Made by a program: the position numbers and the translations under genes. From contig JBLNCP010000008.1 of the NCBI GenBank assembly GCA_050260775.1, positions 35,765 to 99,764 of the forward strand: a stretch of 64,000 nt of DNA, in the 5' to 3' direction. How positions within the stretch are numbered: position 1 is the first letter of the stretch; each line of letters opens with the position of its first letter. Shown here one piece after another: positions 34,886 to 44,038 of this stretch. A model generated the notes under the pieces. That model was not told the DNA's origin, made no database searches, and was given only the letters and a program-made list of their open reading frames with translations. Source of the stretch: CALABS01 sp050260775 (GTDB lineage: Bacteria; Pseudomonadota; Alphaproteobacteria; Rhodospirillales; Magnetospirillaceae).

Positions 34886-34925
34886 ATCTCCCGGGGGTGG
34901 CTACCACTTTCGAGGACCGGGAGAT
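34886..34925 (+). promoter_or_regulatory. 5' UTR hairpin sequestering the ribosome site of the NIT chemoreceptor
   Basis: A perfect 9-bp inverted repeat, ATCTCCCGG (34886-34894) and CCGGGAGAT (34917-34925), encloses an inner stem GTGG-CTA-CCAC. The right arm contains the GGGAG Shine-Dalgarno 5 bases before the ATG at 34929, so the hairpin would block translation when folded. An AT-rich promoter-like TTGAAC (34862-34867) lies just upstream. Confidence 0.65.
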
Positions 34926-34928
34926 TTC

Positions 34929-36983
34929 ATGAACTGGCTGTCCAACTGCCGCATCGCCCCCAAGATCGCCCTGTCGCTGGTTCTCCCGCTGCTGTTGGTG
35001 CTCGCCTTGGCCGGGTATCTGGTGACCTTGAAGGCGCGGACCTCGGCCGAGACGTCGGTGCTGCAGGCGGTGGCGCCGCTGACCGCCGACATCAGCACCC
35101 TGGTGCACGAACTGCAGAAGGAGCGGGGCGCCACCGCCGTCTTCCTCGGGAGCAAGGGCGAGCGGTTCGGCGACGAGATGCGCAGCCAGCGCGGCCGCAC
35201 CGACCAGGCTCTGGCCCGCTTCGAGGCCACCGTGGCGACCATCGACCTGGCGGCGTTGAGCCCCTCGTTCCCGCCCAAGGTCGAGGAGGGCCGCCGCAAG
35301 GTCCAGGCCCTGATCGCTGCCCGCGCCGGCACCGACCGCCTCGCCACCGACACCAAGACCGCCATCGGCGGCTTCACCACCACCATCCGCGCCCTGCTCG
35401 ACGTGGTCGACCAGATCGCCGTGCTGTCGACCGAACCCAAGGTCGGCGGCATGACCAGCGCCCTGGTCAAGCTGATGGAAGCCAAGGAGAAGGCCGGGCA
35501 GGAGCGGGCGGTCGGGGCCGGCGCCTTCGCCGCCGGGGCCTTCGATCCCGAGACCTTCCGCCGCTTCGTCGGCTTGGTCGCCGACCAGGAAACCTATTTC
35601 CGCGAGTTCCTCGACCTGGCGTCCGCCGACCAGGCGGCGTTCTTCCGCGCCACCATGGACGCCGAGCCGACCCGCACGGTCGACCGCATGCGCAAGGTGG
35701 CGTTCGACAGCCTGGCCGGTGCGCCGCTGGCCGAGGTCACCGGCCCCGCGTGGTTCGCCGCCTCGACCGCTCGCATCGATTTGATGAAGACCGTCGAGGA
35801 TCGCCTGTCCGCCGACCTGCAGGGCCTGGCGCGGGACGAGCACGCCCATGCCAACGGCGTCCTGATCGGAACCGTGGTCGCCGTCGTCGCCGGTCTCGGC
35901 ATCGCGCTGGCCGGCATGTGGCTGATCGTCCGCGAGTTGGCGGGCTCGCTGGCGGCGCTGACCCGGGTGATGGAGCGCCTGACCGCCGACGACCTCTCGG
36001 TCGCCGTGTCCGGCGTCGACAGGCGCGACGAGGTGGGCGTCATGGCCCGCGCCGTCCAGGTGTTCAAGGATGCGCTGGTGCGCAACCGCGACCTCGCCCG
36101 CCGCGAGGCCGACGAGGGCGCCGCCCGTGAGCGGCGCGCCATCGCCATCGAGCGGCTGACCAGGGATTTCGACACCAGCGCCGGGGTGATGCTGCAGACC
36201 GTAGCCAGCGCCACCCGCCAACTGGACGGCACGGCGCAGGCCATGTCCCAGGCCGCCAGCCGGACCAGCCAGCAGGCCACCGCCGTGGCCGCCGCGGCCG
36301 AGCAGGCCTCGGTCAACGTGCAGACGGTGGCCTCGGCCGCCGACCAGCTCTCGGCCTCGATCAACGAGATCGGCCGCCAGGTCGCCGCGTCGGCCCGCAT
36401 CTCGGCCGACGCCATCGGCGCCGCCGACCGCACCCAATCGGTGGTCGGCGGACTGGCGGAGTCGGCGCAGCGCATCGGCGAAGTGGTCAGCCTGATCACC
36501 CAGATCGCCAGCCAGACCAACCTGCTGGCGTTGAACGCCACCATCGAGGCGGCGCGGGCCGGCGACGCCGGCAAGGGCTTCGCCGTCGTCGCCCACGAGG
36601 TCAAGTCGCTGGCCACCCAGACCGCCCACGCCACCGACGAGATCGGCCAGCAGATCGCCGCGGTCCAGCAGCAGACCGGCGAGGTGGTGGCCGCCATCGA
36701 GGGGATCGTCCAGGTCATCCGCGAGGTCGGCCACATCGCCGCCGGCATCGCCTCGGCGGTGGAGGAACAGACCGCCGCCACCCGCGAGATCGCCCGCAAC
36801 GTGGATCAGGCCGCGGCCGGGACGGCGGAAGTGTCGCGCAATGTCGGTGGCGTGCAGGACGAGGCCGGCAACACCGGCGCCGCCTCGCAGCAGGTGCTGC
36901 AGGCGTCAAGCCAGCTGGCCCGCCAAGCCGGGAGCCTGGGCGAGTCCATCAACCGCTTCCTGGCCGACGTGCGGGCGGTGTGA
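34929..36983 (+). CDS. Methyl-accepting chemotaxis protein with NIT sensor domain
   Basis: A 684-residue receptor. TM1 about 14-34, periplasmic region about 40-310 with the NIT (nitrate/nitrite-sensing) pattern LVHELQKERGATAVFLGSKGERF and RFVGLVADQETYFREFL, TM2 about 312-334, HAMP about 335-390 (DRRDEVGVMARAVQVFKD), then the signalling hairpin with tip ASQTNLLALNATIEAARAGD and GFAVVAHEVKSLA. The ligand may be nitrate or nitrite by family analogy, but NIT domains are not all specific. Single gene, with a structured leader. Confidence 0.93.
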   Translation: MNWLSNCRIAPKIALSLVLPLLLVLALAGYLVTLKARTSAETSVLQAVAPLTADISTLVHELQKERGATAVFLGSKGERFGDEMRSQRGRTDQALARFEATVATIDLAALSPSFPPKVEEGRRKVQALIAARAGTDRLATDTKTAIGGFTTTIRALLDVVDQIAVLSTEPKVGGMTSALVKLMEAKEKAGQERAVGAGAFAAGAFDPETFRRFVGLVADQETYFREFLDLASADQAAFFRATMDAEPTRTVDRMRKVAFDSLAGAPLAEVTGPAWFAASTARIDLMKTVEDRLSADLQGLARDEHAHANGVLIGTVVAVVAGLGIALAGMWLIVRELAGSLAALTRVMERLTADDLSVAVSGVDRRDEVGVMARAVQVFKDALVRNRDLARREADEGAARERRAIAIERLTRDFDTSAGVMLQTVASATRQLDGTAQAMSQAASRTSQQATAVAAAAEQASVNVQTVASAADQLSASINEIGRQVAASARISADAIGAADRTQSVVGGLAESAQRIGEVVSLITQIASQTNLLALNATIEAARAGDAGKGFAVVAHEVKSLATQTAHATDEIGQQIAAVQQQTGEVVAAIEGIVQVIREVGHIAAGIASAVEEQTAATREIARNVDQAAAGTAEVSRNVGGVQDEAGNTGAASQQVLQASSQLARQAGSLGESINRFLADVRAV

Positions 36984-37009
36984 TCGCTAATCAAGGGGGC
37001 GGCTTTTCT

Positions 37010-37090
37010 GTCATCCTGAGCGAAGCGAAGGATCTCGTGCCGTGGGTTAGTCGGCACGAGATCCTTCGGCGCTTCGCGCCTCAGGATGAC
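37010..37090. repeat. REP-like palindromic element
   Basis: 81 bases with long, nearly perfect inverted repeats: GTCATCCTGAGCGAAGCGAAGGATCTCGTGCCG at the left (33 bases counted in parts) and the inverse at the right, ending CTCAGGATGAC. It lies between the convergent chemoreceptor and lipoprotein genes. Confidence 0.9.
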
Positions 37091-37114
37091 AGCTGGTGCA
37101 ACGACCCTAAGTCG

Positions 37115-37720
37115 CTACATCACCCAGCGGCCGAGATAGGAGCGGATCAGGCCGTCCATCTGGGCGTCGATGTCGGTGATCAGCGCCTCGGTCAGCTCGT
37201 GCATGACGCGGTCGCGCTCGTTGAGGCTGATGCCTTCCGGGACCGAGCGGGCGCGGGTGGCGCGCGCCACCACGTCGGCGATCGGGAACTGGCGCTGATC
37301 GAGGATCTGCACCGCGACCTCCAGCGAGCCCTCGTAGCGCTCCGCCTGCTCTTCCTTGAACAGGCCGGTGATGCCCTTGTCGGTCTTGAGCGGGACCTCG
37401 ACCACCTTGGCGTCCGAGATCACCACACGGGCGGTGCCCGAGCCGACCCCGCCCATGGGCTTGAGACGGTCCTGCGCCCAGCGCACGGTGGCGGCCTCGG
37501 GCGACACCGGCATCAGGTGCTCGATGTTCGGCTTGCGGCCCGGCGACTGGTACTGGGGATCGATGCGGAGCTCGGCGACGTTCAGCGAGATCGGCCGCTT
37601 GTTGGCGAAGCTGATCTCGGGAAGCCTTTGCACCGGAGGCTTGGACTGGCAGGCGGTCACGGCCAGCACGGCGGCAAGCGCCATCACCAGGCGGGAAGTG
37701 CGAGCGAGCATGACGGGCAT
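37115..37720 (-). CDS. Conserved alphaproteobacterial lipoprotein, unknown
   Basis: A protein of 201 residues (start 37720) or 198 (ATG 37711). It has a signal peptide with a lipobox VTAC, then PPVQRLPEISFANKRPISLNVAELRI, a WAQDRLKPMG helix, and a C-terminal helix MHELTEALITDIDAQMDGLI. It should be anchored in the periplasm. Conserved lipoproteins of this type lie near hslO in Rhodospirillales but have no known function. Confidence 0.85.
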   Translation of the reverse strand: MPVMLARTSRLVMALAAVLAVTACQSKPPVQRLPEISFANKRPISLNVAELRIDPQYQSPGRKPNIEHLMPVSPEAATVRWAQDRLKPMGGVGSGTARVVISDAKVVEVPLKTDKGITGLFKEEQAERYEGSLEVAVQILDQRQFPIADVVARATRARSVPEGISLNERDRVMHELTEALITDIDAQMDGLIRSYLGRWVM

Positions 37721-37772
37721 CCGAATTCGGGGGTTGGGACCGGGGCCATTCTTGGCGCGAGAAGCGCCACCG

Positions 37773-38669
37773 TCAAGGACAGTAGACCTTCTCCAGGTCC
37801 TCATCCGTGAAGGAATAGGTGGTGCGGCAGAACTCGCAGGTCACCTGGACCCGGCCGTGCTCGTCCTTCAGGCCCTCCACCTCGGGACGCGGGAACGACC
37901 GCAGCGTGCTCTCGACCTTGTGGCGCGAGCAGCGGCAGCGCGCCTCGACGGCGCGCGGTTCGAACGTCACCAGCTGCTCGGCGTGGAACAGGCGGTAGGC
38001 CAGGCGGGCCGGCTCGATCCCTTCGTCCAGCAACTCGCCGTCGGTCAGGCTCGACATCAGGATCACCGCGGTGCGCCAGTTCTCCTCGGCCTCGTCGGTG
38101 GTCAGGATGGGGGCGCCGGGCGTGCTCGCCGGCATGCGCTGGATCATCAGGGCGGCGGCATGCCAGCCGGCGCCGTCCGCGGGGGCGCGCGACGCGACCT
38201 TGACCGCGGTCTCCAGCTGCTCGGACTGGCGGAAATATTGGTGGGCGCATTCGGCCAGGCTTTCCCCGGCCAGTTCGACGATGCCCTGGTAGCGGTCGGT
38301 GCGCGGGCCCTGGTCGACGGTGAAGGCCAGGTAGCCGCCGCCCATCAGGTGCGGCACCGTGTGCTCGGTCACCCCGGCCAGCTTGGCCTCGTCGAAGCGG
38401 GCGTAGCCGCGCAGGTGTCCCTGGCTGGTGACGTCGGCGACCACCAGGCCGACGGCGCCGTCGCCCTGGGCCTGCAGGGTGAACACCCCTTCGTATTTCA
38501 GCGAGCCGGCCAGCACCGCGGCCAGCGCCAGCGTTTCCGCCAGCAGCTTGGCGACCGGCTCGGGATAGCCGTGTCCGCCCAGGATGGCGTCCACCGCGGC
38601 GCCGAGGCGCACGACGCGGCCGCGCACCGCGCCGCCGCCCAACTGGAAGGGAAGAAGAAGATCGCTCAC
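37773..38669 (-). CDS. hslO: Redox-regulated chaperone Hsp33
   Basis: A 298-residue Hsp33. The N-terminal domain has AVDAILGGHGYPEPVAKLLAETL; the C-terminal zinc redox switch is CRCS and CEFC, giving the CxC-CxxC set that releases zinc on oxidation to activate the chaperone. GTG start at 38669 with GAAGAAG upstream. Separated by 19 bases from argF on the same strand, so probably co-transcribed with argD-argF. Confidence 0.95.
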   Translation of the reverse strand: MSDLLLPFQLGGGAVRGRVVRLGAAVDAILGGHGYPEPVAKLLAETLALAAVLAGSLKYEGVFTLQAQGDGAVGLVVADVTSQGHLRGYARFDEAKLAGVTEHTVPHLMGGGYLAFTVDQGPRTDRYQGIVELAGESLAECAHQYFRQSEQLETAVKVASRAPADGAGWHAAALMIQRMPASTPGAPILTTDEAEENWRTAVILMSSLTDGELLDEGIEPARLAYRLFHAEQLVTFEPRAVEARCRCSRHKVESTLRSFPRPEVEGLKDEHGRVQVTCEFCRTTYSFTDEDLEKVYCP

Positions 38670-38688
38670 GAAACCGCGTCCAACCGCC

Positions 38689-39624
38689 TTACAACAGCGA
38701 CCACGTAAGGACGCCCTTTTGCACATGCAAGCGGTTTTCGGCCTCGTCCCAGACCACCGATTGCGGGCCGTCCATCACCGAGTCGGTGACTTCCTCGCCG
38801 CGATGGGCGGGCAGGCAGTGCATGAACAGGGCGCCGGGCTTGGCCAGCGCCATGAGGGCGTCGTTGACCTGGTAGGGCGCGAGCAGGGTGGTGCGGCCGT
38901 CGTCCTGCATGCCCATGGACACCCAGGTGTCGGTGAGCACGAGGTCGGCCCCCGCCACCGCCTGCTTGGGGTCGCGCAGGACCGTCACCTTGGCGCCCCG
39001 GCCGATCGCCCAGTCCACCACCTTGGGGTCCGGGGTGAGGGTGTCGGGGCAGGCGATCCGGATCTCGCAGCCGAACTGGGCCGCCGCCTGGATCCAGCTG
39101 GCGGCCACGTTGTTGCCGTCGCCGCTCCACGCCACCACCTTGCCGGCCAGCGAGCCACGGTGCTCCTCGAAGGTCATGATGTCGGCCATGACCTGGCAGG
39201 GGTGCGAATCGTCGGTCAGGCCGTTGATCACCGGCACGGTGGCGTATCGGGCCAGCTGCTCCAGCTTCTCGGGCTTGTCGGTGCGGATCATGATGGCGTC
39301 GACGTAGCGCGACAGCACGCGGGCGGTGTCGGCGATGGTCTCGCCGCGCCCCAGCTGGGTGTCGCCGCGCGACAGCACCACCACGTCGCCGCCCAGCTGC
39401 TTCATCCCGACCTCGAACGACACGCGGGTGCGGGTCGAGGGCTTCTCGAAGATCATCGCCAGCAGCTTGCCGGCCAGCGGGCGGGCCGACCCGTGCGGGG
39501 TGTCGCCGCGCTTGTAGGCGGCCCCGAGGTCGAGGATGCGCCGCAGCGTGGCGGAATCGAGGCCGTCGAGGTCGAGGAAGTGCCGGACCTGGGCCGCCTG
39601 GCCACAGCCCTGAGAAACGGTCAT
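38689..39624 (-). CDS. argF: Ornithine carbamoyltransferase
   Basis: A 311-residue transcarbamylase forming citrulline from ornithine and carbamoyl phosphate. Carbamoyl-phosphate site FEKPSTRTRVSFEVGM, DDSHPCQVMAD, WSGDGNNVAASW, DTWVSMG, and HCLPAHRG. The start overlaps the argD stop by four bases; argD-argF is the usual alphaproteobacterial arginine operon, here with hslO following. Confidence 0.96.
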   Translation of the reverse strand: MTVSQGCGQAAQVRHFLDLDGLDSATLRRILDLGAAYKRGDTPHGSARPLAGKLLAMIFEKPSTRTRVSFEVGMKQLGGDVVVLSRGDTQLGRGETIADTARVLSRYVDAIMIRTDKPEKLEQLARYATVPVINGLTDDSHPCQVMADIMTFEEHRGSLAGKVVAWSGDGNNVAASWIQAAAQFGCEIRIACPDTLTPDPKVVDWAIGRGAKVTVLRDPKQAVAGADLVLTDTWVSMGMQDDGRTTLLAPYQVNDALMALAKPGALFMHCLPAHRGEEVTDSVMDGPQSVVWDEAENRLHVQKGVLTWSLL

Positions 39625-40793
39625 GACGTCACCTCGGACAGCGTACGGGCGAGGATGTCGAGGGCTTCCCCGATCTCCGCCTCGCCGATGATGAGCGGCG
39701 GCAGCATGCGGACGACGTTGTCGCCGGCGCCGACCGTCAGAAGGCCGTTGGCGAGCAGCCTCGCCGACAGCTCGGTGTTGGGGATGCGGCACTTGAGGCC
39801 GATCATCATGCCCAGGCCGCGCACCTCCTCGATGGCGGCGGGGAAGCGGCCGCAGACCTCCTCCAGGCCGGCGCGCAGCTTGCGGCCGGTGGCTTCGGCC
39901 CTGTCGAGGAAGCCCGGGGTGGTCATCACCTCGATCACCGCCTGCGCTGCGGCCATGGCCAGCGGATTGCCGCCGAAGGTCGAGCCGTGGGTGCCCGCCG
40001 TCATGCCCGAGGCGGCCTCGGCGGTCGCCAGGCAGGCCCCCACCGGGAAGCCGCCGCCCAGGCCCTTGGCCACCGGCATGATGTCGGGGGTGACGCCGGC
40101 ATGCTCGTGGGCGAACAGGCGGCCGGTGCGGCCCATGCCGGTCTGCACCTCGTCGAAGATCAAGAGCAGGCCGAACTCGTCGGCGGTGGCCCTGAGGCGC
40201 TTCAGGTAGTCGGGGTCGCCCGGGACGATGCCGCCCTCGCCCTGCACCGGCTCCACCAGGATGGCGGCGGTCTCAGGCGTGATGGCTGCCCTCAGGGCGT
40301 TCAGGTTGCCGAACGGCACGTGGTCGAATCCCTCGACCACCGGGTCGAAGCCCTTGAGGTGCTTCTCCTGGCCGCCGGCGGCGATGGTCGCCAGCGTACG
40401 GCCGTGGAAGGCACCGGTGGCGCAGATGATGCGGTGCCGGTTCTTGTCGCCGCGCTCGTAATGGAACTTGCGCGCCATCTTGATGGCGGCCTCGTTGGCC
40501 TCGGCGCCCGAGTTGCAGAAGAACACGGTGTCGGCGAAGGTGCGCTCGACCAGCAGTTTGGCCACCGTCTCCTGGCCCGGCACCCGGTACAGGTTCGAGG
40601 TGTGCCACAGCTTGCCGGCCTGCTCGGTCAGCGCCTTGACGAGGTGGGGGTGGCAGTGGCCCAGCGAAGTGACCGCCACGCCCGAGCCGAAATCCAGGAA
40701 ACGTCGCCCGTCGGTCGACCACAGGTAAGCGCCTTCGCCCTTTTCGAAGGCGACGTCAGCCCGCGCATAGGTCGGCAGAACGACAGGAAACAC
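39621..40793 (-). CDS. argD: Acetylornithine aminotransferase
   Basis: A 390-residue class-III PLP transaminase. Motifs: NSGAEANEAAIKMAR, TGAFHGRTLATIAA, LIFDEVQTGMGRTG, and the PLP lysine in VAKGLGGGFPVGA. I place the start at GTG 40793, 9 bases after GGAG; a TTG at 40808 would put that site inside the gene. It also may act on succinyldiaminopimelate as in other bacteria. Operon with argF. Confidence 0.95.
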   Translation of the reverse strand: MFPVVLPTYARADVAFEKGEGAYLWSTDGRRFLDFGSGVAVTSLGHCHPHLVKALTEQAGKLWHTSNLYRVPGQETVAKLLVERTFADTVFFCNSGAEANEAAIKMARKFHYERGDKNRHRIICATGAFHGRTLATIAAGGQEKHLKGFDPVVEGFDHVPFGNLNALRAAITPETAAILVEPVQGEGGIVPGDPDYLKRLRATADEFGLLLIFDEVQTGMGRTGRLFAHEHAGVTPDIMPVAKGLGGGFPVGACLATAEAASGMTAGTHGSTFGGNPLAMAAAQAVIEVMTTPGFLDRAEATGRKLRAGLEEVCGRFPAAIEEVRGLGMMIGLKCRIPNTELSARLLANGLLTVGAGDNVVRMLPPLIIGEAEIGEALDILARTLSEVTS

Positions 40794-40939
40794 GGCACGC
40801 AACTCCAATGCCGGAAGCCTCGCCCGAACGGGCGAACTATTCGGCCTTATGATGGAAAGCGGCGAATATCTCCATGTTCGCCAGGAAAGTCAACCCTGGG
40901 GCCCCCGGCCAGCGGGCTGCCGGCCTAAAGAGGGAAGGC

Positions 40940-41758
40940 CTATGCCTTCAGCTTGTAGCCGGTGGCGAGCATGCGCCAGGTGGCGGCGAACAGGGCCAGG
41001 TTGGCCAGCCCCATCACCGCCACGCCGACCAGCGGGTCGCCGTCGGCGCGGCCGATGAAGCCGTAACGGAAGCCGTCGATCATGTAGAAGAACGGGTTGG
41101 CCAGGGCGAAGGCGTGGAAGTTCTCGGGCAGGCGGTCGATGGAATAGAAGGTGCCCGACAGGAACGACAGCGGCGTGACGATGAAGTTGGTCACCGCCGC
41201 CATGTGATCGAACTTGTCGGCCCAGATGCCGCCCATCATGCCCAAGAGCGACAGCATCAGCGAGCCCATCACCGCGTGGTAGGCGACCATCGCCGGATGG
41301 GCCAGATGGACGGGGACGAACAGCGCCATCGCCGCCGTCACCGCCACGCCGACCACCAGGCCGCGGGCGACGCCGCCGGCCGCCACCGCCACCGTCTGCT
41401 CGGTGGCCGACAAGGGCGGCATCAGCATGTCGACGATGTTGCCCTGGACCTTGGCGATGATGATCGAGGACGAGGTGTTGGCGAAGGCGTTCTGCACCAT
41501 GGCCATCATCACCAGGCCGGGGGCGAGGAACTGGCTGAAGGGCACGCCGTGCACGTCGGCCGCCACCCGGCCGAGCGCCAGCACGAACACCGCCAGGAAC
41601 AGCAAGGTGGTCACCACCGGCGCCAGGATGGTCTGGAAGTAGACCTTCAGGAAGCGGCGCACCTCCTTCATGAACAGCGTCCAGAACCCCAGCCAGTTGA
41701 TGGTGCCGTAGGTGCGCGGCGGACGCGGCAGGGCGGGGGAGGGGTGGTGTGACGTCAT
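40940..41758 (-). CDS. ABC-2 type transporter permease
   Basis: A 272-residue protein with six membrane segments and the ABC-2 pattern FMKEVRRFLKVYFQTILAPVVTTLLF, FLAPGLVMMAMVQNAFANTSSS, and a C-terminal YKLKA. Close in pattern to YadH-like permeases. The cognate ATPase is not adjacent in this window. ATG 41758 has GAGGA upstream and diverges from recX by 35 bases. Confidence 0.9.
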   Translation of the reverse strand: MTSHHPSPALPRPPRTYGTINWLGFWTLFMKEVRRFLKVYFQTILAPVVTTLLFLAVFVLALGRVAADVHGVPFSQFLAPGLVMMAMVQNAFANTSSSIIIAKVQGNIVDMLMPPLSATEQTVAVAAGGVARGLVVGVAVTAAMALFVPVHLAHPAMVAYHAVMGSLMLSLLGMMGGIWADKFDHMAAVTNFIVTPLSFLSGTFYSIDRLPENFHAFALANPFFYMIDGFRYGFIGRADGDPLVGVAVMGLANLALFAATWRMLATGYKLKA

Positions 41759-41793
41759 GGCGCCGTCCTCGTGTTGGCGGTATGGTTCCCGGC

Positions 41794-42339
41794 ATGACGG
41801 ACCGTCGCCCGCCCGCGAAGATCTCACCTCAGTATCTCGAGAATGCCGCGCTGCATTACCTCGAACGCTTCGCCTCGTCCAGCGCGAACCTGCGCCGCGT
41901 GCTGATCCGCAAGGTCGACCGCTCGCTGGCGCATTGGGGCGGCGAGCGCGAGGCTGCCGTCCGGCAGGTCGAGGCGACGCTGGCCAAGCTGGCCCGCCTC
42001 GGCTACCTCGACGACGCCGCCTACGCCGCGCAGAAGGTGCAGGGCCTGCACCGTCGCGGCAAGGGCGTGCGCGCCATCCGGGCGGCACTGGCCGTCAAGG
42101 GGGTGGCGGGCGACGATGCCGACGCCGCCCTGGCCCGCCTCGCCGAGGACCAGCCCGAGCCCGACCTTGTCTCGGCGGCGACCCTCGCGCGCAAGCGCCG
42201 CCTGGGGCCGTGGCGGCCCGAGGACCAGCGCGCCGCCACGCGCCAGAAGGACATGGCGGCCCTGGCGCGGGCCGGCTTCGACTTCGACACCGCGCGGCGG
42301 GTCATCGACGCCGCGACGCCCGAGGACATCCCGGTCTAG
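41794..42339 (+). CDS. recX: RecX family regulatory protein
   Basis: A 181-residue helical-repeat protein of the RecX family, which caps RecA filaments. YLENAALHYLERFASSSANLRRVLIRK and LGYLDDAAYAAQKVQGLHRRGKG are typical. Start at ATG 41794, or ATG 41782 a few codons upstream. It is not beside recA here and no SOS box is visible before it. It is closed by a REP-like element. Confidence 0.85.
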   Translation: MTDRRPPAKISPQYLENAALHYLERFASSSANLRRVLIRKVDRSLAHWGGEREAAVRQVEATLAKLARLGYLDDAAYAAQKVQGLHRRGKGVRAIRAALAVKGVAGDDADAALARLAEDQPEPDLVSAATLARKRRLGPWRPEDQRAATRQKDMAALARAGFDFDTARRVIDAATPEDIPV

Positions 42340-42344
42340 AAGCC

Positions 42345-42457
42345 GTCATTCCCGCGAAAGCGGGAATCCATGCGTCCGCCGCGGCGACTTTTCAGCGGCC
42401 CCCCCCCGCTTTCGCGGGGGTGAACGGAAGAGGGACCCCCGCTTTCGCGGGGGTGAC
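42345..42457. repeat. REP-like palindromic element with duplicated right end
   Basis: Begins GTCATTCCCGCGAAAGCGGGAATCCATG. The right end CCCCGCTTTCGCGGGGGTGA occurs twice (around 42416 and 42446), showing a partial tandem duplication. It sits between the convergent recX and creatininase-family genes. Confidence 0.9.
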
Positions 42458-42470
42458 GGCAGGGAGGCGG

Positions 42471-43211
42471 TCAGGCGGCCCCGAAGAACCCCTTGGCCAT
42501 CGCCGCGATCTCCTCGACCGCCACCGCCAGGATGCGCTCGCCGTTGGCCGGGCTCGCCAGCGAGGGGTCCGAGCCGATGCGGCCGTCGGGGAAGCGCTGG
42601 CGGAAGTCGGCGGCGCCGGAGAAGGCGCCGCGCGGGGCGATCCTGGGCTGCAGCGGGCGGGGGTCGGCGGTCTCGGGATGCAGCGCCCAGGTCAGCGCCA
42701 CCTCGGGCGGGGTGGCGTGGCTGCCGACGCCGTCGGCGAACAGTTCGCGCGACACCCGGTCGACCTCGGGCAGTTCCCACCAGTTGAGCAGGCGCGCCTG
42801 CAGGGTGGGGCGCGGGCTCATGCCGTCCAGCTCCATCTGGGTCTCGGCGAAGGCGGCGTGGATGGTCGCCGCGTTGCCGCCGTGGCCGTTGACCACCAGC
42901 ACGCGCTCGAAGCCGTGGTGCGACAGCGACAGCAGGCAGTCGCGCATGACGGCGAGCAGGGTCGAGGGCTTGAGCGTCATCGATCCGGGGAACGCCATGT
43001 GGTGCTGGGCCATGCCGACGGCGATGGTCGGGGCCACCATCACGTCAAGCATTTCGCCGACCCGCCAGGAAATGGCCTCGGCGCACAGGGCGTCGGTGCC
43101 GATCAGGCCGGTGGGGCCGTGCTGCTCGGTCGAGCCGATGGGCAGGATGACGGCGCGCGAGCGGGCGAGATAGGCCTCGACCTGGGGCCAGGTGGCGAGC
43201 TGAAGACGCAT
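42471..43211 (-). CDS. Creatininase family amidohydrolase
   Basis: A 246-residue protein of the creatininase/MftE superfamily. Metal ligands are seen in LPIGSTEQHGPTGLIGTDA (Glu, His, Asp), VVNGHGGNAA (His) and a late Glu near ATPPEVALTW. It may hydrolyse a cyclic or linear amide such as creatinine or formylaminopyrimidine; the substrate is not readable. ATG 43211 has a strong AAGGAGG. Stand-alone gene. Confidence 0.88.
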   Translation of the reverse strand: MRLQLATWPQVEAYLARSRAVILPIGSTEQHGPTGLIGTDALCAEAISWRVGEMLDVMVAPTIAVGMAQHHMAFPGSMTLKPSTLLAVMRDCLLSLSHHGFERVLVVNGHGGNAATIHAAFAETQMELDGMSPRPTLQARLLNWWELPEVDRVSRELFADGVGSHATPPEVALTWALHPETADPRPLQPRIAPRGAFSGAADFRQRFPDGRIGSDPSLASPANGERILAVAVEEIAAMAKGFFGAA

Positions 43212-43368
43212 GGAACCTCCTTGGGACAGCCGCGTCGGTTTTCCCATGCCGGACCCGCGAAGCCAAGCGCGCGGGAGGACGAGGCGGCCGTTTACCCGTT
43301 GTTCAATCCCCGAACCGAAAGCGGTTCACATCGCTTTGCTACACCCTCTCGGCAAGCGGGAGAGGATC

Positions 43369-43599
43369 ATGGCCGACGGCTTCGAGGAGCATTTTTCCAT
43401 CCAGGGCGCGGCCTCGCTGTTCCGCAAGACCCGGCTGATGCAGCGCGTCGCCGAACGGGTGAAGCTGCTGGGCAAGGACAAGGCCTATTGGGTCGGGATC
43501 GGCCCCATCGAATACGACGACATCGTCGCCACCCGCGTCTCGGCGGTCGAGACCGACCGGCTGGAGAGCATCGCGGCCAAACTGGGCGAGACCGCCTGA
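43369..43599 (+). CDS. Small conserved protein, unknown
   Basis: A 76-residue basic protein, EEHFSIQGAASLFRKTRLMQRVAERVKLLG then a strand pair, preceded by GGGAGAGGA. No domain recognised. It precedes the ACP operon by about 157 bases but is probably transcribed separately. Confidence 0.65.
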   Translation: MADGFEEHFSIQGAASLFRKTRLMQRVAERVKLLGKDKAYWVGIGPIEYDDIVATRVSAVETDRLESIAAKLGETA

Positions 43600-43756
43600 G
43601 GCCCATTCCTCGCCCTCGGCGCCCCGCCTCTCCGCCCGGATAGGCCGGCCGACCCGTCCGGCCGGGCGGCGGCGCAACGGTCGGGCCTGACCTCCGGTTC
43701 GTTTACCGCGCCGACCTGTTCTGGCGTCATCTCCGTCGCACTGGCTGGAGAGCGCC

Positions 43757-44038
43757 ATGACCCATTTCCCCGACCGCAAACCGGAGCCCGGCGTCACGAA
43801 CGCCGTGCGCGCCTACATCGTCGACAACATGCTGCTCGGCGCCGCCGAGGACCTCGACGACGGCACCTCGCTGCTGGAAGCCGGCATCCTCGACTCCACC
43901 GGCGCCATCGAGCTGGTCGCCTTCATCGAGGAAACCTTCGGCATCCGCGTCGCCGAGGACGAGCTGGTGCCGGAAAACCTGGATTCCGTCGCCGCCATCG
44001 CCGCCTTCGTCGAGCGCAAGCAGGGGGCCGCGCGATGA
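43757..44038 (+). CDS. Acyl carrier protein
   Basis: A 93-residue ACP-type four-helix protein. The phosphopantetheine Ser is S47 in EAGILDSTGAIELV; the following helix FIEETFGIRVAEDEL is the recognition helix. It is not the fatty-acid-synthesis ACP (that family has LGADSLDTVEL), but resembles carriers of small biosynthetic operons. First gene of the six-gene operon 43757-49635; its stop overlaps the ligase start (ATGA). Confidence 0.9.
   Translation: MTHFPDRKPEPGVTNAVRAYIVDNMLLGAAEDLDDGTSLLEAGILDSTGAIELVAFIEETFGIRVAEDELVPENLDSVAAIAAFVERKQGAAR

Noticed and set aside
33264..36734. 1156-codon minus-strand open frame opposite trkH and the chemoreceptor
   Set aside because: Antisense shadow of well-supported membrane and receptor genes; no family motifs.
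41794..42339. SOS box upstream of recX
   Set aside because: No GTTC-N7-GTTC within the short divergent region 41759-41793.
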